In this document: positions 42,245 to 54,260 of the stretch, piece by piece
Layout: each line of letters begins with the position of its first letter
Numbering within the stretch: the first letter of the stretch is position 1
Assembly: GCA_964017155.1 (NCBI GenBank)
Contig: OZ024867.1
Coordinates: forward strand, 16,378,262-16,442,261
Direction of reading: 5' to 3'
DNA length: 64,000 nucleotides
DNA from: Oasisia sp. SBJ-2009
Taxonomy: Eukaryota; Annelida; Polychaeta; Sabellida; Siboglinidae
Translations under genes and position numbers: made by a program
Notes under the pieces: model-generated
What the model was told of the DNA's origin: nothing
The model's database searches: none
The model's input: only the letters and a program-made list of their open reading frames with translations

Positions 42245-44428
42245 TTATACTTGATGTGTATGATTTGATGTGTAAGACATGGTGTGTAAGACATGGTGTG
42301 TAAGACTTGATGTGTAAGACTTGGTGTGTAAGACTTGATGTGTATGACTTGGTGTGTAAGACTTGGTGTGTAAGACATGGTGTGTTATACTTGATGTGTA
42401 TGATTTGATGTGTAAGACATGGTATGTAAGACATGGTGTGTAAGACATGGTGTGTAAGACTTGGTATGTAAGACATTGTGTGTAAGACTTGGTGTGTAAG
42501 ACATGGTGTGTAAGACTTGGTGTGTAAGACTCGGTGTGTAAGACATGGTGTGTAAGACATGGTGTGTAAGACATGGTGTGTAAGACCTGGTGTGTAAGAC
42601 ATGGTGTGTAAGACCTGGTGTGTAAGACTTGGTGTGGAAGACTTGATGTGTAAGACTTGATGTGTAAGACTTGGTGTGTAAGACTTGATGTGTAAGACTT
42701 GATGAGTAAGACTTGATATATCAGACTTGGTGTGTAAGACTTGGTGTGTAAGACATGGTGTGTTATACTTGATTTGTAAGATTTGATGTGTAAGACATGG
42801 TGTGTAAGACTTGGTGTGTAAGACAAGGTGTGTAATACTTGATGTGTAAGACTTGATGTGTACGACATGGTGTGTAAGCCCTGGTGTGTATGACATGGTG
42901 TGTAAGACATGGTGTGTAAGACCTGGTGGGTAAGACTTGGTGTGTAAGACTTGATGTGTAAGACTTGATGTGTAAGACTTGGTGGGTAAGACTTGGTGTG
43001 TAAGACTTGATGTGTAAGACTTGATGTGTAAGACTTGGTGTGTAAGACTTGATGTGTAAGACTTGATGAGTAAGACTTGATGTATAAGACTTGGTGTGTA
43101 AGACTTGGTGTGTAAGACATGGTGTGTTATACTTGATGTGTAAGATTTGATGTGTAAGACATGGTGTGTAAGACTTGGTGTGTAAGACATGGTGTGTAAG
43201 ACTTGGTGTGTAAGACATGGTGTGTAAGACATGGTGTGTAAGACTTGGTGTGTAACACATTGTGTGTAAGACATGGTGTGTAAGACATGGTGTGTAGGAC
43301 ATGGTGTGTAGGACATGGTGTGTAAGACTTGGTGTGTAAAACTTGGTGTGTAAGACATGGTGTGTAAGACCTGGTGTGTAAGACATGGTGTGTAAGACCT
43401 GGTGTGTAAGACATGGTGTGTAAGACTTGATGTGTAAGACCTGGTGTATAAGACTTGGTGTGTAAGACATGGTGTGTAATACTTGATGTGTAAGACTTGA
43501 TGTGTACGACATGGTGTGTAAGCCCTGGTGTGTAAGACATGGTGTGTAAGACCTGGTGTGTAAGACATGGTGTGTAAGACTTGGTGTGTAAGACTTAGTG
43601 TGTAAGACATGGTGTTTAAGACATGGTGTGTAAGACATGGTGTGTAAGACTTGGTGTGAAAGACTTGATATGTAAGACTTGATGTGTAAGATTTGGTGTG
43701 TAAGACTTGGTGTGTAAAACATGGTGTGTAAGACATGGTGTGTAAGACTTGGTGTGAAAGACTTGGTGTGTAAGACTTGGTGTATAAGACATGGTGTGTA
43801 AGACTTGGTGTTTAAGACTTGGTGTGAAAGACTTGATGTGTAAGACTTGATGTGTAAGACTTGATGTGTAAGACTTGGTGTGTAAGACGTGATGTGTAAG
43901 ACTTGGTGTGAAACACTTGATGTGTAAGACTTGATGTGTAAGACTTGATGTGTAAGACATGGTGTGTAAGACTTGGTGTGTAAGACTCGGTGTGTAAGAC
44001 ATGGTGTGTAAGACGTGGTGTGTAAGACATGGTGTGTAAGACCTGGTGTGTAAGACATGGTATGTAAGACCTGATGTGTAAGACTTGGTGTGTAAGACTT
44101 GATGTGTAAGACTTGATGTGTAAGACTTGGTGTGTAAGACTTGATGTGTAAGACTTGATGAGTAAGACTTGATATATAAGACTTGGTGTGTAAGACTTGG
44201 TGTGTAAGACATGGTGTGTTATACTTGATGTGTAAGATTTGATGTGTAAGACATGGTGTGTGAGACTTGGTATGTAAGACAAGGTGTGTAATACTTGATG
44301 TGTAACACTTGATGTGTACGACATGGTGTGTAAGCCCTGGTGTGTAAGACATGGTGTGTAAGACCTGGTGTGTAAGACATGGTGTGTAAGACTTGATGTG
44401 TAAGACTTGATGTGTAAGACTTGATGTG
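42245..44428 (+). repeat. 2,156/2,184-bp tandem duplication, copy 2
   Basis: It has the same marker order as 40,089-42,244, with the 28 bp restored near 43,865. It is more diverged than the other tandem pairs: GATTTG at about 42,770, AGACGTGG at about 44,011, GGTATG at about 44,061 and CTGATG at about 44,071. The downstream edge is blurred because a rearranged mosaic begins at about 44.2-44.4 kb. Confidence 0.72.
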
Positions 44429-44730
44429 TACGACATTGTGTGTAAGCCCTGGTGTGTAAGACATGGTGTGTAAGACCTGGTGTGTAAGACATGGTGTGTA
44501 AGACTTGGTGTGTAAGACTTAGTGTGTAAGACATGGTGTTTAAGACATGGTGTGTAAGACATGGTGTGTAAGACTTGGTGTGAAAGACTTGATGTGTAAG
44601 ACTTGATGTGTAAGACACGGTGTGTAAGACTTGGTGTGTAAGACTTGGTGTGAAAGACTTGATGTGTAAGACTTGATGTGTAAGACTTGATGTGTAAGAC
44701 TTGGTGTGTAAGACTTGATGTGTAAGACTT

Positions 44731-45794
44731 GGTGTGAAACACTTGATATGTAAGACTTGATGTGTAAGACTTGGTGTGTAAGACATGGTGTGTAAGACTT
44801 GGTGTGTAAGACTCGGTGTGTAAGACATGGTGTGTAAGACTTGGTGTGTAAGTCTTAGTGTGTAAGACATGGTGTTTAAGACATGGTGTGTAGGACATGG
44901 TGTGTAAGACTTGGTGTGTAAAACTTGGTGTGTAAGACATGGTGTGTAAGACCTGGTGTGTAAGACATGGTGTGTAAGACCTGGTGTGTAAGACATGGTG
45001 TGTAAGACTTGATGTGGCAGACTTGATGTGTACGACATGGTGTGTAAGCCCTGGTGTGTAAGACATGGTGTGTAAGACCTGGTGTGTAAGACATGGTGTG
45101 TAAGACTTGGTGTGTAAGACATGGTGTGTAAGACTTGGTGTGTAAGACATGGTGTGTAACACATGGTGTGTAAGACTTGGTGTGTAAGACATGGTGTGTA
45201 GGACATGGTGTGTAGGACATGGTGTGTAAGACTTGGTTTGTCAAACTTGGTGTGTAAGACATGGTGTGTAAGACCTGGTGTGTAAGACATGGTGTGTAAG
45301 ACTTGATGTGTAAGACTTGATGTGTAAGACTTGATGTGTATGACTTGGTGTGTAAGACTTGGTGTGTAAGACTCGGTGTGTAAGACATGGTGTGTAAGAC
45401 ATGGTGTGTAAGACATGGTGTGTAAGACCTGGTGTGTAAGACATGGTGTGTAAGACCTGGTGTGTGAGACTTGGTGTTTAAGACTTGATGTGTAAGACTT
45501 GATGTGTAAGACTTGGTGTATCAGACTTGATGTGTAAGACTTGATGTGTAAGACTTGATGTGTAAGACTTGGTGTGAAACACTTGATGTGTAAGACTTGA
45601 TGTGTAAGACTTGATGTGTAAGACTTGGTGAGTAAGACTTGGTGTGTAAGACTTGGTGTGTAAGACAGGGTGTGAAAGACATGGTTTGTAAGACTTGGTG
45701 TGTAAGACATGGTGTGTAAGACTTGGTGTGTAAGACATGGTGTGTAAGACTTGGTGTGTAAGACATGGTGTGTAAGACTTGATGTGTAAGACTT
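44731..45794 (+). repeat. 1,064-bp tandem duplication, copy 1 (76 units)
   Basis: A GTGAAACACTTGATATG marker at 44,731 and 45,795, GTTTAAG at 44,876/45,940, TCAAAC at 45,241/46,305 and AGGGTGTGAAAG at about 45,667/46,731 are all spaced 1,064 bp apart. The copies differ by several point changes: GTGTTTAAG at about 45,477 here only, TATCAG here against TATAAG in copy 2 at about 45,520/46,584, and GGGGTG at about 45,881 in copy 2 only. Confidence 0.8.
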
Positions 45795-46850
45795 GGTGTG
45801 AAACACTTGATATGTAAGACTTGATGTGTAAGACTTGGTGTGTAAGACATGGTGTGTAAGACTTGGTGTGTAAGACTCGGGGTGTAAGACATGGTGTGTA
45901 AGACTTGGTGTGTAAGTCTTAGTGTGTAAGACATGGTGTTTAAGACATGGTGTGTAGGACATGGTGTGTAAGACTTGGTGTGTAAAACTTGGTGTGTAAG
46001 ACATGGTGTGTAAGACCTGGTGTGTAAGACATGGTGTGTAAGACCTGGTGTGTAAGACATGGTGTGTAAGACTTGATGTGGCAGACTTGATGTGTACGAC
46101 ATGGTGTGTAAGCCCTGGTGTGTAAGACATGGTGTGTAAGACCTGGTGTGTAAGACATGGTGTGTAAGACTTGGTGTGTAAGACATGGTGTGTAAGACTT
46201 GGTGTGTAAGACATGGTGTGTAACACATGGTGTGTAAGACTTGGTGTGTAAGACATGGTGTGTAGGACATGGTGTGTAGGACATGGTGTGTAAGACTTGG
46301 TTTGTCAAACTTGGTGTGTAAGACATGGTGTGTAAGACCTGGTGTGTAAGACATGGTGTGTAAGACTTGATGTGTAAGACTTGATGTGTAAGACTTGATG
46401 TGTATGACTTGGTGTGTAAGACTTGGTGTGTAAGACTCGGTGTGTAAGACATGGTGTGTAAGACATGGTGTGTAAGACATGGTGTGTAAGACCTGGTGTG
46501 TAAGACATGGTGTGTAAGACCTGGTGTGTGAGACTTGGTGTGTAAGACTTGATGTGTAAGACTTGATGTGTAAGACTTGGTGTATAAGACTTGATGTGTA
46601 AGACTTGATGTGTAAGACTTGATGTGTAAGACTTGGTGTGAAACACTTGATGTGTAAGACTTGATGTGTAAGACTTGATGTGTAAGACTTGGTGAGTAAG
46701 ACTTGGTGTGTAAGACTTGGTGTGTAAGACAGGGTGTGAAAGACATGGTTTGTAAGACTTGGTGTGTAAGACATGGTGTGTAAGACTTGGTGTGTAAGAC
46801 ATGGTGTGTAAGACTTGGTGTGTAAGACATGGTGTGTAAGACATGGTGTG
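45795..46850 (+). repeat. 1,064-bp tandem duplication, copy 2
   Basis: This is the abutting second copy of 44,731-45,794. It runs into a further local repetition of an AAGTCTTGG unit (about 46,851 and 46,966). The region around it, 44.4-48.6 kb, is the most shuffled part of the array, with short runs of markers from several subfamilies. Confidence 0.75.
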
Positions 46851-48614
46851 TAAGTCTTGGTGTGTAACACATGATGTGTAAGACTTGGTGTGTAAGACAT
46901 GGTGTGTAAGACATGGTGTGTAAGACTTGGTGTGTAAGACATGGTGTGTAAGACATGGTGTGTAAGTCTTGGTGTGTAACACATGGTGTGTAAGACTTGG
47001 TGTGTAAGACATGGTGTGTAGGACATGGTGTGTAGGACATGGTGTGTAAGACTTGGTGTGTAAAACTTGGTGTGTAAGACATGGTGTGTAAGACCTGGTG
47101 TGTAAGACATGGTGTGTAAGATTTGGTGTGTAAGACATGGTGTGTTATACTTGATGTGTAAGATTTGATGTGTAAGACATGGTGTGTAAGACTTGGTGTG
47201 TAAGACATGGTGTGTAAGACTTGGTGTGTAAGACATGGTGTGTAAGACATGGTGTGTAAGACTTGGTGTGTAGCACATGGTGTGTAAGACTTGGTGTGTA
47301 AGACTTGATGTGTATGACTTGGTGTGTAAGACTTGGTGTGTAAGACATGGTGTGTTATACGTGATGTGTAAGATTTGATGTGTAAGACATGGTGTGTAAG
47401 ACATGGTGTGTAAGACTTGGTGTGCAAGACATGGTGTGTAAGACTTGATGTGTAAGACATTGTGTGTAAGACTTGGTGTGTAAGACATGGTGTGTAAGAC
47501 TTGGTGTGTAAGACGCGGTGTGTAAGACATGGTGTGTAAGACATGGTGTGTAAGACATGGTGTGTAAGACCTGGTGTGTAAGACATGGTGTGTAAGACCT
47601 GGTGTGTAAGACTTGGTGTGTAAGACTTGATGTGTAAGACTTGATGAGTAAGACTTGATGTATAAGACTTGGTGTGTAAGACTTGGTGTGTAAGACATGG
47701 TGTGCTATACTTGATGTGTAAGATTTGATGTGTAGGACATGGTGTGTAAGACTTGGTGTGTAAGACATGGTGTGTAAGACTTGGTGTGTAAGACATGGTG
47801 TGTAAGACATGGTGTGTAAGACTTGGTGTGTAGCACATGGTGTGTAAGACTTGGTGTGTAAGACATGGTGTATAGGACATGGTGTGTAGGACATGGTGTG
47901 TAAGACTTGGTGTGTAAAACTTGGTGTATAAGACATGGTATGTAAGACTTGATGTGTAAGACCTGGTGTGTAAGACTTGGTGTGTAAGACATGGTGTGTA
48001 ATACTTGATGTGTAAGACTTGATGTGTACGACATGGTGTGTAAGACCTGGTGTGTAAGACATGGTGTGTAAGACTTGATGTGTAAGACCTGGTGTGTAAG
48101 ACTTGGTGTGTAAGACATGGTGTGTAATACTTGATGTGTCAGACTTGATGTGTACGACATGGTGTGTAAGCCCTGGTGTGTAAGACATGGTGTGTAAGAC
48201 CTGGTGTGTAAGACATGGTGTGTAAGACTTGGTGTGTAAGACTTAGTGTGTAAGACATGGTGTTTAAGACATGGTGTGTAAGACATGGTGTGTATGACTT
48301 GGTGTGAAAGACTTGATGTGTAAGACTTGATTTGTAAGATTTGGTGTGTAAGACTTGGTGTGTAAAACATGGTGTGTAAGACATGGTGTGTAAGACTTGG
48401 TGTGAAAGACTTGATATGTAAGACTTGATGTGTAAGACTTGGTGTGTAAGACTTGGTGTATAAGACATGGTGTGTAAGACTTGGTGTTTAAGACTTGGTG
48501 TGAAAGACTTGATGTGTAAGACTTGATGTGTAAGACTTGATGTGTAAGACTTGGTGTGTAAGACTTGATGTGTAAGACTTGGTGTGAAACACTTGATGTG
48601 TAAGACTTGATGTG

Positions 48615-48626
48615 TAAGACTTGGTG
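48615..48626 (+). repeat. 12-bp short unit (register break 1)
   Basis: The unit TAAGACTTGGTG is followed directly by the next TAAGAC, so one TG is missing. Upstream landmarks all lie at 7 modulo 14; downstream ones lie at 5 until the next short unit. Confidence 0.95.
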
Positions 48627-49102
48627 TAAGACTTGGTGAGTAAGACTTGGTGTGTAAGACTTGGTGTGTAAGACAGGGTGTGAAAGACATGGTTTGTAAG
48701 ACTTGGTGTGTAAGACATGGTGTGTAAGACTTGGTGTGTAAGACATGGTGTGTAAGACTTGGTGTGTAAGACATCGTGTGTAAGACATGGTGTGTAAGAC
48801 TTGGTGTGTAACACATGGTGTGTAAAACTTGGTGTGTAAAACATGGTGTGTAGGACATGGTGTGTAGGACATGGTGTGTAAGACTTGGTGTGTAAAACTT
48901 GGTGTGTAAGACATGGTGTGTAAGACCTGGTGTGTAAGACATGGTGTGTAAGACTTGATGTGTAAGACTTGATGTGTAAGACTTGATGTGTATGACTTGG
49001 TGTGTAAGACTTGGTGTCTAAGACATGGTGTGTTATACTTGATGTGTAAGATTTGATGTGTAAGACATGGTGTGTAAGACATGGTGTGTAAGACTTGGTG
49101 TG

Positions 49103-49114
49103 TAAGACATTGTG
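49103..49114 (+). repeat. 12-bp short unit (register break 2)
   Basis: TAAGACATTGTG lacks the final TG and shifts the register to 3 modulo 14. It is the first of a pair 138 bp apart (ten units, one short). Confidence 0.95.
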
Positions 49115-49240
49115 TAAGACCTGGTGTGTAAGACATGGTGTGTAAGACCTGGTGTGTAAGACTTGGTGTGTAAGACTTGATGTGTAAGACATTGTGTGTA
49201 AGACTTGGTGTGTAAGACATGGTGTGTAAGACATGGTGTG

Positions 49241-49252
49241 TAAGACATTGTG
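49241..49252 (+). repeat. 12-bp short unit (register break 3)
   Basis: This is the same TAAGACATTGTG form as at 49,103. The flanking units also match, so the pair arose by local duplication of a 138-bp segment that already held the deletion. Confidence 0.95.
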
Positions 49253-51059
49253 TAAGACCTGGTGTGTAAGACATGGTGTGTAAGACCTGGTGTGTAAGAC
49301 TTGGTGTGTAAGACTTGATGTGTAAGACTTGATGAGTAAGACTTGATGTATAAGACTTGGTGTGTAAGACTTGGTGTGTAAGACATGGTGTGTTATACTT
49401 GATGTATAAGATTTGATGTGTAAGACATGGTGTGTAAGACTTGGTGTGTAAGACATGGTGTGGAAGACTTGGTGTGTAAGACACGGTGTGTAAGACATGG
49501 TGTGTAAGACTTGGTGTGTAGCACATGGTGTGTAAGACTTGGTGTGTAAGACATGGTGTGTAGGACATGGTGTGTAGGACATGGTGTGTAAGACTTGGTG
49601 TGTAAAACTTGGTGTGTAAGACATGGTGTGTAAGACTTGATGTTTAAGACCTGGTGTGTAAGACTTGGTGTGTAAGACATGGTGTGTAATACTTGATGTG
49701 TAAGACTTGATGTGTACGACATGGTGTGTAAGCCCTGGTGTGTAAGACATGGTGTGTAAGACCTGGTGTGTAAGACATGGTGTGTAAGACATCGTGTGTA
49801 AGACTAGGTGTGTAAGACATGGTGTGTAAGACATGGTGTGTAAGACTTGGTGTGTAACTCATGGTGTGTAAGACTTGGTGTGTAAGACATGGTTTGTAGG
49901 ACATGGTGTGTAGGACTTGATGTGTAAGACTTGGTGTGTAAGACTTGATGTGTATGACTTGGTGTGTAAGACTTGGTGTGTAAGACATGGTGTGTTATAC
50001 TTGATGTGTATGATTTGATGTGTAAGACATGGTGTGTAAGACATGGTGTGTAAGACTTGATGTGTAAGACTTGGTGTGTAAGACTTGATGTGTATGACTT
50101 GGTGTGTAAGATTTGGTGTGTAAGACATGGTGTGTTATACTTGATGTGTATGATTTGATGTGTAAGACATGGTATGTAAGACATGGTGTGTAAGACTTGG
50201 TGTGTAAGACATGGTGTGTAAGACTTGGTGTGTAAGACATTGTGTGTAAGACTTGGTGTGTAAGACATGGTGTGTAAGACTTGGTGTGTAAGACTCGGTG
50301 TGTAAGACATGGTGTGTAAGACATGGTGTGTAAGATATGGTGTGTAAGACCTGGTGTGTAAGACATGGTGTGTAAGACCTGGTGTGTAAGACTTGGTGTG
50401 TAAGACTTGATGTGTAAGACTAGATGTGTAAGACTTGGTGTGTAAGACTTGATGTGTAAGACTTGATGAGTAAGACTTGATATATAATACTTGGTGTGTA
50501 AGACTTCGTGTGTAAGACATGGTGTGTTATACTTGATGTGTAAGATTTGATGTGTAAGACATGGTGTGTAAGACTTGGTGTGTAAGACAAGGTGTGTAAT
50601 ACTTGATGTGTAAGACTTGATGTGTACGACATGGTGTGTAAGCCCTGGTGTGTAAGACATGGTGTGTAAGACCTGGTGTGTAAGACATGGTGTGTAATAC
50701 TTGATGTGTAAGACTTGATGTGTATGACTTGGTGTGTAAGACTTGGTGTGTAAGACATGGTGTGTTATACTTGATGTGTATGATTTGATGTGTAAGACAT
50801 GGTGTGTAAGACATGGTGTGTAAGACTTGGTGTGTAAGACATGGTGTGTAAGACTTGGTGTGTAAGACATTGTGTGTAAGACTTGGTGTGTAAGACATGG
50901 TGTGTAAGACTTAGTGTGTAAGACTCGGTGTGTAAGACATGGTGTGTAAGACATGCTGTGTAAGACCTGGTGTGTAAGACTTGGTGTGTAAGACTTGATG
51001 TGTAAGACTTGATGTGTAAGACTTGATGAGTAAGACTTGATGTATAAGATTTGGTGTGT

Positions 51060-54000
51060 AAGACTTGGTGTGTAAGACATGGTGTGTTATACTTGATGTG
51101 TAAGATTTGATGTGTAAGACATGGTGTGTAAGACTTGGTGTGTAAGACATGGTGTGTAAGACTTGGTGTGTAAGACATGGTGTGTAAGACATGGTGTGTA
51201 AGACTTGGTGTGTAACACATGTTGTGTAAGACTTGGTGTGTAAGACATGGTGTGTAGGACATGGTGTGTAGGACATGGCGTGTAAGACTTGGTGTGTAAA
51301 ACTTGGTGTGTAAGACATGGTGTGTAAGACCTGGTGTGTAAGATATGGTGTGTAAGACCTGGTGTGTAAGACATGGTGTGTAAGACTTGATGTGTAAGAC
51401 CTGGTGTGTAAGACTTGGTGTGTAAGACATGGTGTGTAACACTTGATGTGTAAGACTTGATGTGTACGACATGGTGTGTAAGCCCTGGTGTGTAAGACAT
51501 GGTGTGTAAGACCTGGTGTGTAAGACATGGTGTGTAAGAATTGGTGTGTAAGACTTAGTGTGTAAGACATGGTGTTTAAGACATGGTGTGTAAGACATGG
51601 TGTGTAAGACTTGGTGTGAAAGACTTGATGTGTAAGACTTGATGTGTAAGATTTGGTGTGTAAGACTCGGTGTGTAAAACATGGTGTGTAAGACATGGTG
51701 TGTAAGACTTGGTGTGAAAGACTTGATGTGTAAGACTTGATGTGTAAGACTTGGTGTGTAAGACTTGGTGTATAAGACATGGTGTGTAAGACTTGGTGTT
51801 TAAGACTTGGTGTGAAAGACTTGATGTGTAAGACTTGATGTGTAAGACTTGATGTGTAAGACTTGATGTGTAAGACTTGGTGTGTAAGACTTGATGTGTA
51901 AGACTTGGTGTGAAACACTTGATGTGTAAGACTTGATGTGTAAGACTTAATGTGTAAGACTTGGTGAGTAAGACTTGGTGTGTAAGACTTGGTGTGTAAG
52001 ACAGGGTGTGAAAGACATGGTGTGTAAGACTTGGTGTGTAAGACATGGTGTGTAAGACTTGGTGTGTAAGACATGGTGTGTAAGACTTGGTGTGTAAGAC
52101 TTGATGTGTAAGACTTGATGAGTAAGACTTGATATATAAGACTTGGTGTGTAAGACTTGGTGTGTAAGACATGGTGTGTTATACTTGATGTGTAAGATTT
52201 GATGTGTAAGACATGGTGTGTAAGACTTGGTGTGTAAGACAAGGTGTGTAATACTTGATGTGAAAGACTTGATGTGTACGACATGGTGTGTAAGCCCTGG
52301 TGTGTAAGACATGGTGTGTAAGACCTGGTGTGTAAGACATGGTGTGTAAGACTTGATGTGTAAGACTTGATGTGTATGACTTGGTGTGTAAGACTTGGTG
52401 TGTAAGACATGGTGTGTTATACTTGATGTGTATGATTTGATGTGTACGACATGGTGTGTAAGACATGGTGTGTAAGACTTGGTGTGTAAGACATGGTGTG
52501 TAAGACTTGGTGTGTAAGACATTGTGTGTAAGACTTGGTGTGTAAGACATGGTGTGTAAGACTTGGTGTGTAAGACTCGGTGTGTAAGACATGGTGTGTA
52601 AGACATGGTGTGTAAGACCTGGTGTGTAAGACTTGGTGTGTAAGACTTGATGTGTAAGACTTGATGTGTAAGACTTGGTGTGTAAGACTTGATGTGTAAG
52701 ACTTGATGAGTAAGACTTGATGTATAAGACTTGGTGTGTAAGACTTGGTGTGTAAGACATGGTGTGTTATACTTGATGTGTAAGATTTGATGTGTAAGAC
52801 ATGGTGTGTAAGACTTGGTGTGTAAGACATGGTGTGTAAGACTTGGTGTGTAAGACATGGTGTGTAAGACATGGTGTGTAAGACTTGGTGTGTAACACAT
52901 GGTGTGTAAGACTTGGTGTGTAAGACATGGTGTGTAGGACATGGTGTGTAGGACATGGCGTGTAAGACTTGGTGTGTAAAACTTGGTGTGTAAGACATGG
53001 TGTGTAAGACCTGGTGTGTAAGATATGGTGTGTAAGACCTGGTGTGTAAGACATGGTGTGTAAGACTTGATGTGTAAGACCTGGTGTGTAAGACTTGGTG
53101 TGTAAGACATGGTGTGTAAGACTTGATGTGTACGACATGGTGTGTAAGCCCTGGTGTGTAAGACATGGTGTGTAAGACCTGGTGTGTAAGACATGGTGTG
53201 TAAGAATTGGTGTGTAAGACTTAGTGTGTAAGACATGGTGTTTAAGACATGGTGTGTAAGACATGGTGTGTAAGACTTGGTGTGAAAGACTTGATGTGTA
53301 AGACTTGATGTGTAAGATTTGGTGTGTAAGACTCGGTGTGTAAAACATGGTGTGTAAGACATGGTGTGTAAGACTTGGTGTGAAAGACTTGATGTGTAAG
53401 ACTTGATGTGTAAGACTTGGTGTGTAAGACTTGGTGTATAAGACATGGTGTGTAAGACTTGGTGTTTAAGACTTGGTGTGAAAGACTTGATGTGTAAGAC
53501 TTGATGTGTAAGACTTGATGTGTAAGACTTGATGTGTAAGACTTGGTGTGTAAGACTTGATGTGTAAGACTTGGTGTGAAACACTTGATGTGTAAGACTT
53601 GATGTGTAAGACTTAATGTGTAAGACTTGGTGAGTAAGACTTGGTGTGTAAGACTTGGTGTGTAAGACAGGGTGTGAAAGACATGGTGTGTAAGACTTGG
53701 TGTGTAAGACATGGTGTGTAAGACTTGGTGTGTAAGACATGGTGTGTAAGACTTGGTGTGAAAGACATGGTGTGTAAGACATGGTGTGTAAGACTTGGTG
53801 TGTAACACATGGTGTGTAAGACTTGGTGTGTAAGACATGGTGTGTAGGACATGGTGTGTAGGACATGGTGTGTAAGACTTGGTGTGTCAAACTTGGTGTG
53901 TAAGAGATGGTGTGTAAGACCTGGTGTGTAAGACATGGTGTGTAAGACTTGATGTGTAAGACTTGATGTGTAAGACTTGATGTGTATGACTTGGTGTGTA

Positions 54001-54094
54001 AGACTTGGTGTGTAAGACATGGTGTGTAAGACTTGGTGTGTAAGACTCGGTGTGTAAGACATGGTGTGTAAGACATGGTGTGTAAGACATGGTG
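51060..54094 (+). repeat. ~3.0-kb block, copy spaced 7,526 bp from a second copy
   Basis: Landmarks at 51,087, 51,576, 51,947, 52,179, 52,417, 52,767, 53,242 and 53,887 recur at +7,526 bp. The block itself holds a nested duplication of about 1,680 bp (51,087/52,767; 51,576/53,242 at 1,666). The offset is not a multiple of 14 because three short units lie between the copies, which fits the register count. Confidence 0.82.
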
Positions 54095-54110
54095 TGTAAG
54101 ACTTGGTGTG

Positions 54111-54122
54111 TAAGACATTGTG
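54111..54122 (+). repeat. 12-bp short unit (register break 4)
   Basis: This TAAGACATTGTG is the 5,008-bp counterpart of the unit at 49,103 and is therefore probably not an independent deletion. Confidence 0.95.
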
Positions 54123-54248
54123 TAAGACCTGGTGTGTAAGACATGGTGTGTAAGACCTGGTGTGTAAGACTTGGTGTGTAAGACTTGATGTGTAAGACAT
54201 TGTGTGTAAGACTTGGTGTGTAAGACATGGTGTGTAAGACATGGTGTG

Positions 54249-54260
54249 TAAGACATTGTG
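54249..54260 (+). repeat. 12-bp short unit (register break 5)
   Basis: This TAAGACATTGTG is the 5,008-bp counterpart of the unit at 49,241, again 138 bp after its partner. Confidence 0.95.

Larger units (their letters stand above)
49095..51705 (+). repeat. ~2.6-kb block, copy spaced 5,008 bp from a second copy
   Basis: Landmarks at 49,103, 49,241, 49,393, 49,644, 49,859, 49,995, 50,420, 50,527, 50,911, 51,087 and 51,576 all recur at +5,008 bp. Base 50,507 is C here and G at 55,515. Homology stops near 51,705/56,711, where the second copy jumps to sequence like that at about 54,181. Confidence 0.85.
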
